Shown here: positions 40,022-49,375 of the stretch, piece by piece
How the letters are laid out: each line of letters begins with the position of its first letter
How positions within the stretch are numbered: the stretch's first letter is position 1
Assembly (NCBI GenBank): GCA_041736675.1
Contig: JBGSTD010000065.1
Span: forward strand, 1 to 64,000
Direction of reading: 5' to 3'
Source of the DNA: Salaquimonas sp041736675
Lineage (GTDB): Bacteria; Pseudomonadota; Alphaproteobacteria; Rhizobiales; Rhizobiaceae
Length of the DNA: 64,000 nt
Program-made: the position numbers and the translations under genes
The notes under the pieces: model-generated
What the model saw: the letters and a program-made list of their open reading frames with translations, nothing else
What the model was told of the DNA's origin: nothing
Databases searched by the model: none

Positions 40022-41521
40022 TTACTCGGACCAGCTGACCCCTGTAAGATCATTTGCCTGAACGGGAGAGTTTTTCCAAAGGCCGTTAATCTTGGCATTC
40101 CACACACCGGTCTTGGCGAGTTCGAACAGATAGCCGTTGACCGCATCAATGGAAATGATCGACTGTGCTTCTTTCATCAACGCATATCGGGCTTCTGTCT
40201 CACTCGTTTCATTCAACTTAGCCATTACATCCTGCATGGGCTTGCTGTCATATTTGAAATAATAGTCCTTGTTGGCGTAAATACCGATGTCCATTGGCTC
40301 GGTGTGGGAAACAATCGTCAGATCGAAATCGCCCTTGAAGGGGCCTTCGAGCCATTGTTTCCATTCTACCGGAATGATCTCCAGTTCAATACCGACCTCG
40401 CGCAATTGCGAGGCAATGATCTCACCGCCACGACGGGCATAAGTTGGAGGGGGAAGCTGCAGTGTCGCTTTCATTCCTTCAGCAAATCCGGCCTCGCTCA
40501 AAAGCGCCTTTGCTTTCTCGATGTCGCGCGGATAGGTGTTGATCAGATCGGCATTGTAAGCGGGGTGGTGGGGAGCAAAGTGGGTGCCGATGGGGGTGCC
40601 CTGGCCAAACATCGCTCCGTCGATTATTGCCTGCCGGTCCAAAGTGTGGGCGATAGCCTGACGCACTCGGATGTCATTGAATGGCGGTTTCGAGTTGTTG
40701 ATGGAAAGGATTGTCTCGCCTTCGGTTGATCCTTGAACAACAGCAAACCGGCTGTCTGCTGCCAGTTGTGGCAAAGCTTCAGGCGCAGGGAAGTTGGCAA
40801 AGGCATCCACATCACCGGCGAGGAGCGAATTCGTGGCGGCGGCGGCATCAGGGATGATGCGGAATGTAGCGCTTGCCAAAGCTACAGGCTTGCCCCAGTA
40901 ACCGTCGTTCCTGACGATCTCGATGGAAGCGCCCTTGGTCCATTTGCCAAACTTGAACGGGCCTGTTCCGACCGGGTTTTCCTTGTTGGCTTCTGCTGTT
41001 TCGGAGGCCACGATAACGGCATCGCCCCAGCCCAGATTGAACAGAAAATTACCGGCAGGATTTGCAAGAGTGACTTTCACGGTAGCCGGATCAACCACTT
41101 CAACGTTTTCTATCGCGGCAAACAAACCTTTTTGAGCGTTGGTCGAGTCGGCGGCCCTTGCGCGGTCGAGGGAGAACTTTACATCCTCCGCATTGAAATC
41201 CGAACCGTCGTGAAATTTGACACCGGCATGCAGTTTGAATGTATAGGTCTTCCCATCTTCCGAGATTTCCCAGCTTTCCGCCAGGGCTGGGATCACTTCG
41301 CCGTTTTCATTGATGCGGGTAAGGCCTTCGAAGACGTTTGCATAGACTACTTCGTCAATCGCGGCAGCCGCGCCGGCGGTCGGATCGAGATGCGGCGGTT
41401 CAAGTGCAACCCCCATGACAAGCGTATCCTTTGCGGCGAAAGCCGGAGTTGTCAAAGCTGTAGCGGACAAAAAAATGGCTGCGGCTCCTGCTAGTACCGA
41501 TCGCTTCATGGACATCGTCAT
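40022..41521 (-). CDS. ABC transporter substrate-binding protein, family 5 (dipeptide type)
   Basis: A 499-residue periplasmic binding protein with a Sec signal peptide (KRSVLAGAAAIFLSATALTT, cleavage after AFA). Mature segments include PHLDPTAG, KLHAGVKFHDGSDFNAEDV and QAIAHTLDRQAIIDG. ATG at 41521 is supported by GGGAG 9 bases upstream. It leads a four-gene importer operon on the minus strand. The ligand, a peptide or other small amine, is not evident. Confidence 0.9.
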   Translation of the reverse strand: MTMSMKRSVLAGAAAIFLSATALTTPAFAAKDTLVMGVALEPPHLDPTAGAAAAIDEVVYANVFEGLTRINENGEVIPALAESWEISEDGKTYTFKLHAGVKFHDGSDFNAEDVKFSLDRARAADSTNAQKGLFAAIENVEVVDPATVKVTLANPAGNFLFNLGWGDAVIVASETAEANKENPVGTGPFKFGKWTKGASIEIVRNDGYWGKPVALASATFRIIPDAAAATNSLLAGDVDAFANFPAPEALPQLAADSRFAVVQGSTEGETILSINNSKPPFNDIRVRQAIAHTLDRQAIIDGAMFGQGTPIGTHFAPHHPAYNADLINTYPRDIEKAKALLSEAGFAEGMKATLQLPPPTYARRGGEIIASQLREVGIELEIIPVEWKQWLEGPFKGDFDLTIVSHTEPMDIGIYANKDYYFKYDSKPMQDVMAKLNETSETEARYALMKEAQSIISIDAVNGYLFELAKTGVWNAKINGLWKNSPVQANDLTGVSWSE

Positions 41522-41756
41522 CTTCGTATTCTCCCTGGTTCGCAATTATTTTTTAACACTGCATCCTGGAGAAATCTTAGGACGAATGAGCGGTGCTTTG
41601 CAAATACCAAATTCATTGTTTGGAACCATTGCCGGGAATAAGGCGTTGGTTTAAAAGTGCTTGGAAATCCCGATCAGGATCCTGCCACTTCAATGCCTGA
41701 GTTGGGTCGTTTCCAAACCAGGAAGAGTTTCCGCGAGAACGGCCAGGGAGAATGAA

Positions 41757-42125
41757 ATGTATACAGATTTTGCGGTTTGGAACGGCATTATTTTGGGCGG
41801 CATTGCGGGTTGTGTTGCAACAGCGCTGGTTGCCAACTGGCTCAAGGCTGTTCCTGTGTCGGCGGTGGCCGGAAATCCCCTAAAATATTTGTGGTCAATC
41901 ATTTTCGCTGTGCCGGTGCCATTTCTGTTTGGGCTCGGCGGTGCGTGGGGGGTTGTGATTGCTTTTGCCTGGTTGGTCCTTGCACCGACAATTGCATCAA
42001 AAGCATATTTCGGCCCCAAGGATGTTCCCGCGATTACACTGAGTACATTTCATTGCGGATATGCGGTAGCGGTTCTTGTGGTTTATGTATTGGTGACCCG
42101 TTATTTGATGATCGCAATAAGCTGA
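41757..42125 (+). CDS. hypothetical membrane protein
   Basis: A 122-residue protein with three to four hydrophobic segments (GIILGGIAGCVATALVANWL, SIIFAVPVPFLFGLGG, VVIAFAWLVLAPTIA, AVAVLVVYVLVTRYL). ATG at 41757 has GGGAG 6 bases upstream. I do not recognise a family. It is divergent from the binding-protein gene and converges on the M20 deacylase gene. Confidence 0.65.
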   Translation: MYTDFAVWNGIILGGIAGCVATALVANWLKAVPVSAVAGNPLKYLWSIIFAVPVPFLFGLGGAWGVVIAFAWLVLAPTIASKAYFGPKDVPAITLSTFHCGYAVAVLVVYVLVTRYLMIAIS

Positions 42126-42137
42126 TCGGTTAGTCGA

Positions 42138-43427
42138 TTATCTGCCCGACACTGACGGATGAAGCAGCGCGTGAAGCGCAAGCGCCATAATTTTCGCGCT
42201 CTGTATCATGTCTTCTATGACAATATATTCGTCAGGACGGTGGGCGAGATCCAGAATGCCCGGGCCATAGGCGATGCAATCGTGGAGATGGCCAATGCGT
42301 GAGACATGCTTCTGGTCGTAGGTACCGGGAGAGACCACATATTCCGCGTCCCTTCCCAAAACCTGCCTTATTGCTGCTGCTACCGAAGCAGGAACAGGCT
42401 TGTCGCGCTCGGTCATGTTGGGCAGCACTTCCATCACGTCGCGGATATTGTATTCAAACTTCGGACGGCGGGCTTTCAGGTCATCAAGCAGGCTGGTGAC
42501 TTCGGATTTGACGTCGTCAAGATTTTCTTCAATCAGAAAGCGTCGGTCGATTGTCATCTTGCAACTGTCAGGAACATTGGGGCTGGGCAGGCCATCAAAG
42601 TCATCAGTTTGTCCACCGTGCAGCGAATTGATATTCATGGTCGAGGAGCGGGCGCCTTCTGGAACCACCGGCATTGCGGTTTTCTTTAGGTCAAGTTTTG
42701 GAAAAAGATTTCTCTCGAAACTTTCCAACACGGCGCCCATGTGGCGAATTGCACAATCTCCAAGAAACGGCATGGAGCCATGGGCCTGTTCGCCCAGCGT
42801 TTCAATTTCCGCCCACCAAACACCCCGGTGACCAAGGCAAATCCTGTCCTTGTTAAGCGGCTCTGGAATAATGACATGATCCACACGCGGCTTGGAAAAA
42901 TAACCTTTGCCGGCCAGATATGCAACGCCGCCATATCCCCCTGACTCTTCATCCACTGTTCCTGAAATTTCTATTGCGCCATTAAAATCGGCATTGGTTG
43001 CGATATAGGCTTCAGCCGCTATGATGGAGGTGGAAAGCCCGCCCTTCATATCGCAAGTGCCGCGCCCATAGATTTTTCCGTCATGCAGGGTTGCAGCGAA
43101 GGGGTCGAAAGTCCAGCCTTCACCTGCTTCCACCACATCAATATGTGAATTGAAATGAACGGTAGGTCCAGGATTCCTGCCCTCAAAACGGGCAATGATA
43201 TTGGTTCGCGGATAGCGGTCACTGTCGCCGGGAGTATTCTCACCGCGGACATACTCTACCGCAAATCCTGAACGGGCGAGACGGTTGCCGATATATTCCG
43301 CGCAAGGGGTGTAAGCTTCTCCGGGCGGATTGACAGTCGGAAAGCGGATCAGATCCTGCGTTAGGGAAATCAGGTCATCGCGGCGCGCATCGATGGCGTC
43401 AAAAAGTTTTTCATTCAGAGTTCTCAT
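42138..43427 (-). CDS. M20 family deacylase (ArgE/DapE type)
   Basis: A 429-residue metallohydrolase. Metal ligands are visible in order: HFNSHIDVV (His, Asp), GTCDMKGG (bridging Asp), VDEESGG (catalytic and ligand Glu), IIPEP (ligand Glu) and DLAHRPDEYI (ligand His). A lid domain lies between. It removes an acyl group from an N-acyl amino acid or cleaves a small amide in the cytosol. It lies beside a dipeptide importer operon, so it may process the imported compound. Start ATG at 43427 fits the family; the frame runs 8 codons further upstream. Confidence 0.82.
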   Translation of the reverse strand: MRTLNEKLFDAIDARRDDLISLTQDLIRFPTVNPPGEAYTPCAEYIGNRLARSGFAVEYVRGENTPGDSDRYPRTNIIARFEGRNPGPTVHFNSHIDVVEAGEGWTFDPFAATLHDGKIYGRGTCDMKGGLSTSIIAAEAYIATNADFNGAIEISGTVDEESGGYGGVAYLAGKGYFSKPRVDHVIIPEPLNKDRICLGHRGVWWAEIETLGEQAHGSMPFLGDCAIRHMGAVLESFERNLFPKLDLKKTAMPVVPEGARSSTMNINSLHGGQTDDFDGLPSPNVPDSCKMTIDRRFLIEENLDDVKSEVTSLLDDLKARRPKFEYNIRDVMEVLPNMTERDKPVPASVAAAIRQVLGRDAEYVVSPGTYDQKHVSRIGHLHDCIAYGPGILDLAHRPDEYIVIEDMIQSAKIMALALHALLHPSVSGR

Positions 43428-43623
43428 GAAGGAACTTATCCACGGCGGCAAAGGTTTATCAATATGAAATTTTGTAAAAGCGATGCATCCCGCCTAAACA
43501 CAAAAAATTGATCGGCAAAGTTTACCTTGATATCTGTTTGTCGAAAAAAATTATCGAAAAAATAGTCAAATGTGGTACAAATGAGGCGGGGTATAAATGT
43601 TCAAGGGGGGCAGGGAGTTACAA

Positions 43624-44046
43624 ATGAAATTATTGTTGTCGACACTTATTCTATTGACCGGATTGTTTTCTAGCCCCGCGTTTTCAGCTGCGCTGGAGGC
43701 CCGTATTGACATTTCGGAACAGAAAATGCGGATTTACCGCCATGGAATTTTGACAGATAGTTGGGATGTTTCAACCGGACGTTCGGGATATCGCACGCCA
43801 ACAGGCACCTATCGGCCACAGCGCATGTACAAGGAGTATTATTCGAGGAAATATGACAATGCGCCTATGCCCTATGCAATCTTTTTCCGCGGCGGTTATG
43901 CAGTTCATGGAACAGGGTCGATCCGGGCCCTTGGTCGACCTGCATCACATGGCTGTATCAGGCTTCACCCCAACAATGCTGCTGCGTTGTACGGCATGGT
44001 CCAACGGGTTGGCAAAAAGAACGTGAAGATCAGCATTCGTAACTGA
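43624..44046 (+). CDS. L,D-transpeptidase, YkuD family
   Basis: A 140-residue exported enzyme. The signal peptide LLLSTLILLTGLFSSPAFSA is followed directly by the YkuD domain with the catalytic motif HGTGS and SHGCIRLHP (His, Cys, Arg). It forms 3-3 crosslinks in peptidoglycan or attaches envelope proteins to it. Length is near the minimum for the family, with no extra domains. ATG at 43624 with AGGGAG 6 bases upstream. Confidence 0.88.
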   Translation: MKLLLSTLILLTGLFSSPAFSAALEARIDISEQKMRIYRHGILTDSWDVSTGRSGYRTPTGTYRPQRMYKEYYSRKYDNAPMPYAIFFRGGYAVHGTGSIRALGRPASHGCIRLHPNNAAALYGMVQRVGKKNVKISIRN

Positions 44047-44065
44047 TTGATAAAATTGATTTATC

Positions 44066-45028
44066 TTAATGGCCGCTTGCAGTCGACTGCTTGCGGCCTT
44101 TTGGTGTCCGCCAGCGCTTGTGAAGCCACAGCCACTGATCGGGATACTCCCTGATCCATCCCTCCATCACATCATTGACCATGATGGTCAGTCGTTCGAC
44201 ATCCACTCTTCCGTCCGGAAGATAGGGCAGGTCAAGCTTGTCCTGCAATTCGATGCGAAACCGTCCGTTTGGCAATCGGACTGTGCGTGCCGGGTATACC
44301 GGACAGTTGTAATTGCGGGCAAGTTTGGCAAGCAGGGGATTTGCAATCGTCTTGCGGCCGAAAAACTCAACTTCCGGGCCTTTATTGAAATACTGGTCAG
44401 CGAGAACACCAACTTTGCCGCCATTATCCATGACCGCGGACAAGGCCCATGATGCGCCAGCTTTGGAGGGCACCAGATGCCCCATGTTGGTCTTGCGTGC
44501 TTTGAGAACCTCACGTGCCAGAAAGCGGTTGTTTGGCGGACGAAACAGAGCGGTGATATTGAGACCAAAGGCAGCCGCGCCAACCGGCAAAACTTCCCAG
44601 TTCCCCGTGTGGGCGGTGAAACAGATCGCAGGACCCTGATGATCACGCAGCTCCTCAAAATTCCTTGTGCCAAGAATTTCAAACCGGCCGTTTTCCGGGT
44701 TTTCAAGATCTATGTTGAAAATTTTGTCCAGAAAGGCGTATTCGGCTGCAGTCCGCCCGAGATTTTCCCAGACACCGTGCAGGATTTTCTCGATTTCTGC
44801 AGCACTTTTTTCCGGAAATGCCAGTTGAAGATTTTCACGCGCAAGCTTAGTGCGCGGATGCAACATGCCAATCCTTCGCGTAATCCATGCCGTTGAGTTG
44901 ATCGCCGCGTCGGCAGGCAAAAGCTTGATTGCTGCGAGAAACGTCAACAGCCATCTGGCCAAGGTCCAATCTCTGGCATCGCGCAGCCAAACATACCATT
45001 TAGGGTATTTGCTCAGTTTTGCAGCCAA
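44066..45028 (-). CDS. lpxXL: lipid A very-long-chain acyltransferase
   Basis: About 320 residues of the LpxL/HtrB acyltransferase family, with the catalytic HTGNWE motif (HX4D/E type) and ALFRPPNN, NMGHLVPSKAGASWAL. LpxXL moves the 27-hydroxyoctacosanoyl group from AcpXL to lipid A in rhizobia. It is last in the acpXL cluster. No ATG exists: the frame is open back to the adh2XL stop codon, which is in the same frame, and the TTG at 45028 is the best start. The N-terminus differs from Rhizobium proteins by a short Lys/Tyr-rich segment. Confidence 0.85.
   Translation of the reverse strand: MAAKLSKYPKWYVWLRDARDWTLARWLLTFLAAIKLLPADAAINSTAWITRRIGMLHPRTKLARENLQLAFPEKSAAEIEKILHGVWENLGRTAAEYAFLDKIFNIDLENPENGRFEILGTRNFEELRDHQGPAICFTAHTGNWEVLPVGAAAFGLNITALFRPPNNRFLAREVLKARKTNMGHLVPSKAGASWALSAVMDNGGKVGVLADQYFNKGPEVEFFGRKTIANPLLAKLARNYNCPVYPARTVRLPNGRFRIELQDKLDLPYLPDGRVDVERLTIMVNDVMEGWIREYPDQWLWLHKRWRTPKGRKQSTASGH
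44071..44103 (+). terminator. terminator of the L,D-transpeptidase gene
   Basis: GGCCGC and GCGGCC pair around an inner palindrome GCAGTCGACTGC, separated by TT/TT, and TTTTGG follows. It lies 24 bases after the transpeptidase stop and overlaps the last codons of the converging lpxXL gene. Confidence 0.55.
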
Positions 45029-45064
45029 TGTCTCATCCGGATATTTGCGGCAATGCCATTGACC

Positions 45065-46096
45065 TCAGTCATTGATGCGCATGACAATCTTGCCGAAAAC
45101 CTTGCGGCCTTCCATGCGTTCCAGCGCGCCGGTAAGGTCGCCAAATGCCAGTTCTGTGTCAATGACAGGGTGCACAATTCCCTTGGCCATTTTCTCCATG
45201 GCGTCGGTCATGTTGCGCATGTTGCAGCCGAAGGAACCGATCAGCCGCAACTGCTGCTGGAACAGCATCATCAAATTGGTTTCAGCCGATACGCCGCTCG
45301 TTGATCCGCAGGTGACCAGACGGCCACCGCGGCGAAGTACCAGCATCGACCCTGCCCATGTATCCTTGCCGACATGCTCGAACACAACATCGACACCCTT
45401 CTTTTTGGTAATCTTGCGGACAGCCCCCTCAAAGCGATCTTCGCGATAGTTGATCACGTGATCAGCGCCAAGGGCCTTGCATTGTTCGATCTTGTCATCG
45501 GAACCGACAGTGGTGATAACGGTGCAACCAATTTTCTTCGCAAGCTGGATCGCAGCGGAGCCAATGCCAGAGCCTCCGGCATGGATCAGAACGGTTTCGC
45601 CGCTTTCGAGTTTTGCATTGTCAAACAACATGTGTTCGCATGTTCCGAACGTCACAGGGGCAACTGCAGCAGCAATATCGGAAAGCCCTTCGGGCGCACG
45701 CACGACATTTCTCGCAGGCATGTTGGCATATTCCTGTGCATAGCCATCAAGGTGAAAGCCGTGAACGCCTTTGGGGTGTTCGCAGTGGTTGTCGCGGCCT
45801 TCGCGGCAGGGGCGGCATACGCCGCAAGTGGGGGCGCCGTAAATGGCAACCAGATCACCGGTTTTCAAACCACTCACGCCGGGTCCGATGGCAGCAATTT
45901 CGGCAGATGCTTCAGCACCGATTGTCATGGGGAGTTTGCGTTTGGCAAAAGCCATTCCGCGCCAGCCCCAGACGTCGATGTGATTGAGGGCAACCACCTT
46001 TATTTTCAGTTGCACTTCGCCTTCGCCGGGAGGCGGGGGCGGGGCAACATCGGTAATTTTAACTTCACGGTCAGAAACAAGCTGAAGAGCGCGCAA
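45065..46096 (-). CDS. adh2XL: zinc-type alcohol dehydrogenase of the lipid A VLCFA cluster
   Basis: A 343-residue MDR-superfamily protein with GroES-like N-terminal part, a structural zinc site (CGVCRPCREGRDNHCE) and the nucleotide-binding motif HAGGSGIGSAAIQLAK. The start is a TTG at 46096, decided by the strong Shine-Dalgarno AGGAGAG just upstream; the frame extends 18 codons further without a better start. In rhizobia this gene lies between fabF1XL and lpxXL and is thought to act in elongation (keto/enoyl reduction) of the C28 acid. Exact chemistry is not settled. Confidence 0.85.
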   Translation of the reverse strand: MRALQLVSDREVKITDVAPPPPPGEGEVQLKIKVVALNHIDVWGWRGMAFAKRKLPMTIGAEASAEIAAIGPGVSGLKTGDLVAIYGAPTCGVCRPCREGRDNHCEHPKGVHGFHLDGYAQEYANMPARNVVRAPEGLSDIAAAVAPVTFGTCEHMLFDNAKLESGETVLIHAGGSGIGSAAIQLAKKIGCTVITTVGSDDKIEQCKALGADHVINYREDRFEGAVRKITKKKGVDVVFEHVGKDTWAGSMLVLRRGGRLVTCGSTSGVSAETNLMMLFQQQLRLIGSFGCNMRNMTDAMEKMAKGIVHPVIDTELAFGDLTGALERMEGRKVFGKIVMRIND

Positions 46097-46183
46097 TGCT
46101 TTCTCTCCTGTATCAGATTTAAAAAAAGGAATAGCCGGTCGTTCATACAAACGAATGCCGACTATGTGCGGTAAGGCACTTCG

Positions 46184-47461
46184 TTAAGCTACGTCGCGCC
46201 CAAATACAAGACAGGCATTTTGTCCGCCAAAACCAAAAGAATTGGAAAGGACAGTCCTGACCTCGGCGACGCGTTTCACATTTGGAACAACGTCGAGTGG
46301 AATTTCGGGATCCGGGGTATCATAATTGATCGTCGGCGGTATGACGCCTTCTTTCATTGTCAGGAAGGAAAACACTGCTTCAACAGCGCCTCCAGCGGTA
46401 AGAGTGTGGCCAATCATTGATTTGTTGGATGAAATCGGAACATTGTGGATTGCTTCGCCGAATACGGCTTTCAATGAATTATACTCCATCCTGTCGTTTT
46501 CCGGAGTAGAGGTGCCATGTGCGTTGATATAGTCCACGTCGCCGGATTCAATCCCGGCATCTTCGATCGCCTGGCGAATTGTGGTGATTGCCGGTTTTGC
46601 ATCCGGGCTTGAGCGTGTGCGGTGGAAGTAATCGGCTTTTTCGCCAACGCCCTTGAGCACACCGATGATATTTGCTCCACGATTTACCGCGTGTTCAAGG
46701 GATTCGAGCACCAATGCGCCAGAACCTTCAGCCATAACAAAGCCATTGCGGTCTTTCGAGAAAGGACGCGAAGCACCTGCGGGATCATCATTGTGGGCTG
46801 AAAGCGCCGAAAGCAGGGAAAAGCGTATCAGGCCTTCAGCAGTCACCGAGCCGTCAGAAGCAACGCACAAGGCTGCTTTTGTTTCACCCCGGCGAATTGC
46901 TTCCATGCCCTGCTGGATTGCGGTTGCTCCCGAAGCGCAAGCTGTTGAGAGTGAAATCGGCAGGCCTTTGGTGCGATATTTATCCGCGATCCGGTAGGCT
47001 ATGGTGCCTAACTGAACAAGGGAATGCATCTTTTCGTGTTTTTTGTCGCGCGCAGCCTGAAGAATTGCGTCATAGCCGGGTTCCATCGTCGGATTTTCGG
47101 CCATCAGGGAGAACCGATGCTGCCATTCGAGTTCGACAGGTGGAGCGGCAAAGAAAAGCGGGCCGGGAAAACCATCAGTTCCAAATCCGGCTTCTTCAAG
47201 GGCTTCGCCAGCAGTTGCGTCGGCCATTGCATAGGATATCGCCGGCGCAGAAACCTCTTCGGCATCCATGAAATCGACAGTTCCTGCGATATAGGTATTC
47301 AGACCTTCAGTTGGAAAGCGTTTGACCTGCCTGATGCCTGATTTTCCCGCTGTCAGCGATTCCCAGTTGTCTTTCTTGCCTTTGCCAAGGGAAGTAACAA
47401 CGCCCATGCCGGTTACAACAACAATCGGGCGGCCTTTGTGATCAGTATATGCAGTTGTCAT
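46184..47461 (-). CDS. fabF1XL: beta-ketoacyl-ACP synthase, catalytic (VLCFA cluster)
   Basis: A 425-residue KAS II-type condensing enzyme with the full triad: nucleophile Cys in STACASGA, His in NAHGTSTPEND and His in SNKSMIGHTLTAGG. It elongates the very-long-chain acid carried by AcpXL. ATG at 47461 with GAGG 7 bases upstream; 17 bases separate it from fabF2XL, its probable dimer partner. Confidence 0.9.
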   Translation of the reverse strand: MTTAYTDHKGRPIVVVTGMGVVTSLGKGKKDNWESLTAGKSGIRQVKRFPTEGLNTYIAGTVDFMDAEEVSAPAISYAMADATAGEALEEAGFGTDGFPGPLFFAAPPVELEWQHRFSLMAENPTMEPGYDAILQAARDKKHEKMHSLVQLGTIAYRIADKYRTKGLPISLSTACASGATAIQQGMEAIRRGETKAALCVASDGSVTAEGLIRFSLLSALSAHNDDPAGASRPFSKDRNGFVMAEGSGALVLESLEHAVNRGANIIGVLKGVGEKADYFHRTRSSPDAKPAITTIRQAIEDAGIESGDVDYINAHGTSTPENDRMEYNSLKAVFGEAIHNVPISSNKSMIGHTLTAGGAVEAVFSFLTMKEGVIPPTINYDTPDPEIPLDVVPNVKRVAEVRTVLSNSFGFGGQNACLVFGRDVA

Positions 47462-47478
47462 GAAGGGACCTCTTTTGA

Positions 47479-48678
47479 TCAGGAAATTTTTTGGACGTGG
47501 GCAAAGCCCTCGCCTCGATAGTGGCCAATGGAGCTGACCATGATGTCGGTAGGCGCCAGCTTTTCAGATTTCTCCGCTGCCTCGAAAGACGGGTAGAAAC
47601 TGTTGTTGTAGAGCGCCAGTGCAGCAAGGGCTATTCCAAAGGGAAAGTTTGCCTCAACCGGATTGCCAATGATGCTGGTAAACGAACGGACAGGAACTTC
47701 CATACCCAGTTTGCTGCGCAAGGTTTCAAATTCCCAGTCGGTAATGTCCTTGCAGCCTGTACACCCACTAACAACCGCCAGCGTCGAGGCCGGTTTGACA
47801 TCCAAATCCTCAATCAGGGCGCTCATGCGTGCTTTTGTGGACTCGCCATCGCGTGGGCCCAGATCAGAAGCTATAGCGCCCAGTTTTGCATAGGCTTTGG
47901 CACCGCGCGCTTTGGCGTGCTCGGCTGACTCAAGCACCAAAAACACACCCGCGGATCCAAGGATCATTCCGCCGCCGACGGCCTGTCTTTCCTGAACGGG
48001 AAGATTGGTGTCGTGAGCAATATAGTGGCCAAGTTCCATATTGAGAAACATGTCAGGGCGATGAGAATTGTAGGCACCACCTACGAGCAGGTGGGTACTT
48101 TGGCCGGATGCAATTCGGGAAATTGCATCACGAACGGCTGTAATTCCCGCACCTTCTTCACCCATATACGTACGTGATGAACCGGTTACCTTGTGAACAA
48201 TCGAAATATTTCCGGCCATCAAATTTGAAAGTTGTGCCAAAAACAGGGTTGGCCGCAAATCCTGTGGAAGGCGCTCATTGAGGATCAAATCACGGTCGTT
48301 GCGTGATTTTGCTTCCTTCATGATATTTTCATCTGTTGCGATATCGCGCTCACCGCCGCCTGCGCAAACAACCAGATCCATGGTCATCACCAGGTCTTCC
48401 TGGTCTTTCATCCCTGCATCATCAAGCGCAAGTCCTGCTGCATAGGTACCCAGTCGTTGCCAGTTTTCCATCTGGCGCTGGTCCTTGCGCGGTATTTGAA
48501 GTGCCCAGTCCATTTCAGGAAGAGGATGGATCGGATAAGGCTTGTAGGTCTCCATGTCGACTACAGGAGTAGGGGCCTTGTCGCCTCCAAGTGCCTGCCA
48601 ATGGGTGTCTACACCTTCGCCAAGGCATGAAACGAGGCCGATGCCGGTGATCCAGACTTCTTTTGTATTTTCTGTCAT
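47479..48678 (-). CDS. fabF2XL: beta-ketoacyl synthase homologue lacking the catalytic triad (VLCFA cluster)
   Basis: A 399-residue condensing-enzyme fold. At the nucleophile position the sequence reads TGSSRTYMGEEGAG with no Cys. The two catalytic His motifs are replaced by SGCTGCKDITDWE and IIGNPVEANFPFG. It is therefore probably a non-condensing partner of FabF1XL, like the chain-length factor of type II polyketide synthases. ATG at 48678 has GGAAG upstream. A promoter-like pair precedes it. Confidence 0.85.
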   Translation of the reverse strand: MTENTKEVWITGIGLVSCLGEGVDTHWQALGGDKAPTPVVDMETYKPYPIHPLPEMDWALQIPRKDQRQMENWQRLGTYAAGLALDDAGMKDQEDLVMTMDLVVCAGGGERDIATDENIMKEAKSRNDRDLILNERLPQDLRPTLFLAQLSNLMAGNISIVHKVTGSSRTYMGEEGAGITAVRDAISRIASGQSTHLLVGGAYNSHRPDMFLNMELGHYIAHDTNLPVQERQAVGGGMILGSAGVFLVLESAEHAKARGAKAYAKLGAIASDLGPRDGESTKARMSALIEDLDVKPASTLAVVSGCTGCKDITDWEFETLRSKLGMEVPVRSFTSIIGNPVEANFPFGIALAALALYNNSFYPSFEAAEKSEKLAPTDIMVSSIGHYRGEGFAHVQKIS

Positions 48679-48736
48679 GTCGTCTTCCAAAGTCGATTTG
48701 AATGCAGATCGACTCATTTGTGTGTAGTTGATTGTC

Positions 48737-48766
48737 TTTATAGGACCGATGTTCTTCTACTATCAA
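48737..48766 (-). promoter_or_regulatory. sigma-70-like promoter before fabF2XL
   Basis: TTGATA (48761-48766) and TATAAA (48737-48742) on the minus strand with an 18-base spacer, in the 176-base gap after fabZXL. It would drive fabF2XL-fabF1XL-adh2XL-lpxXL separately from acpXL. Confidence 0.55.
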
Positions 48767-48854
48767 TTATCCGTCAGATAAACACCCTTAAATCCTACCG
48801 ATTTTTGTCTTTGCATATCCGGTCTGCGCGACCTAGAGTTTTTTATGAAAGCGG

Positions 48855-49310
48855 TCAAAGGTGGGTTTTCATGTCTGCAACTTGCCCTTTGATCAGGGTT
48901 TGCAGTGCTTCATTGGGAAAAGGCATGATGGTGAAAGTCAATTGCGCGTTGGCAACCCTTTTGCCGCCCGACCTGATTTCCGCCTTGGTCACCGCAAAGC
49001 CGGAGCCCTCGTGCTCGATCTCGGCCTTGATTTCCAGTTCTGTATTTGGGCCGACAAAGTCACGCAATTTGCCTTCCTTTACACCAGCCAGAAGCGGAAT
49101 TTTAGTGAAGTCTATAGTGTGCATGATCAATATGCCTGAGCATTGAGCCATTGTTTCAATCATCAACACGCCGGGAACCAGGGGATGACCTGGGAAATGA
49201 CCTTCAAAAACAGTGCTCGTTTCAGGGACAACAGAATTTGCCCGCATGATCTTTTTTTCCAGATCCACCTCCACAATCCGGTCGATCATCTGAAAATATT
49301 CAAGCTGCAT
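48855..49310 (-). CDS. fabZXL: 3-hydroxyacyl-ACP dehydratase (VLCFA cluster)
   Basis: A 151-residue hot-dog dehydratase with the FabZ/FabA motif FEGHFPGHPLVPGVLMIE, giving the catalytic His and Glu. It dehydrates the 3-hydroxy intermediate during C28 acid synthesis on AcpXL. ATG at 49310 with GGAG 6 bases upstream. Confidence 0.9.
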   Translation of the reverse strand: MQLEYFQMIDRIVEVDLEKKIMRANSVVPETSTVFEGHFPGHPLVPGVLMIETMAQCSGILIMHTIDFTKIPLLAGVKEGKLRDFVGPNTELEIKAEIEHEGSGFAVTKAEIRSGGKRVANAQLTFTIMPFPNEALQTLIKGQVADMKTHL

Positions 49311-49375
49311 TATCTTCTCCAATTCCAAAAAGGCGCGACTTCACGGGGTCGTGCCTTTCGTGTTCTTCCGTAAAT

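Noticed and set aside
36475..41521. Dipeptide importer as part of the betaine system
   Set aside because: It has a standard family-5 importer layout and no link to the C1 genes apart from position; the M20 deacylase nearby fits acyl-amino-acid or peptide use better.
31853..43542. 15-base repeat TTGATATCTGTTTGT at 31853 and 43528
   Set aside because: A 15-base match is expected a few times by chance in 64 kb, more in AT-rich gaps, and the two sites have no shared position relative to genes.
45374..46174. 266-residue open frame on the plus strand
   Set aside because: Antisense to the zinc dehydrogenase gene, which has clear motifs; composition is that of a mirrored coding frame.
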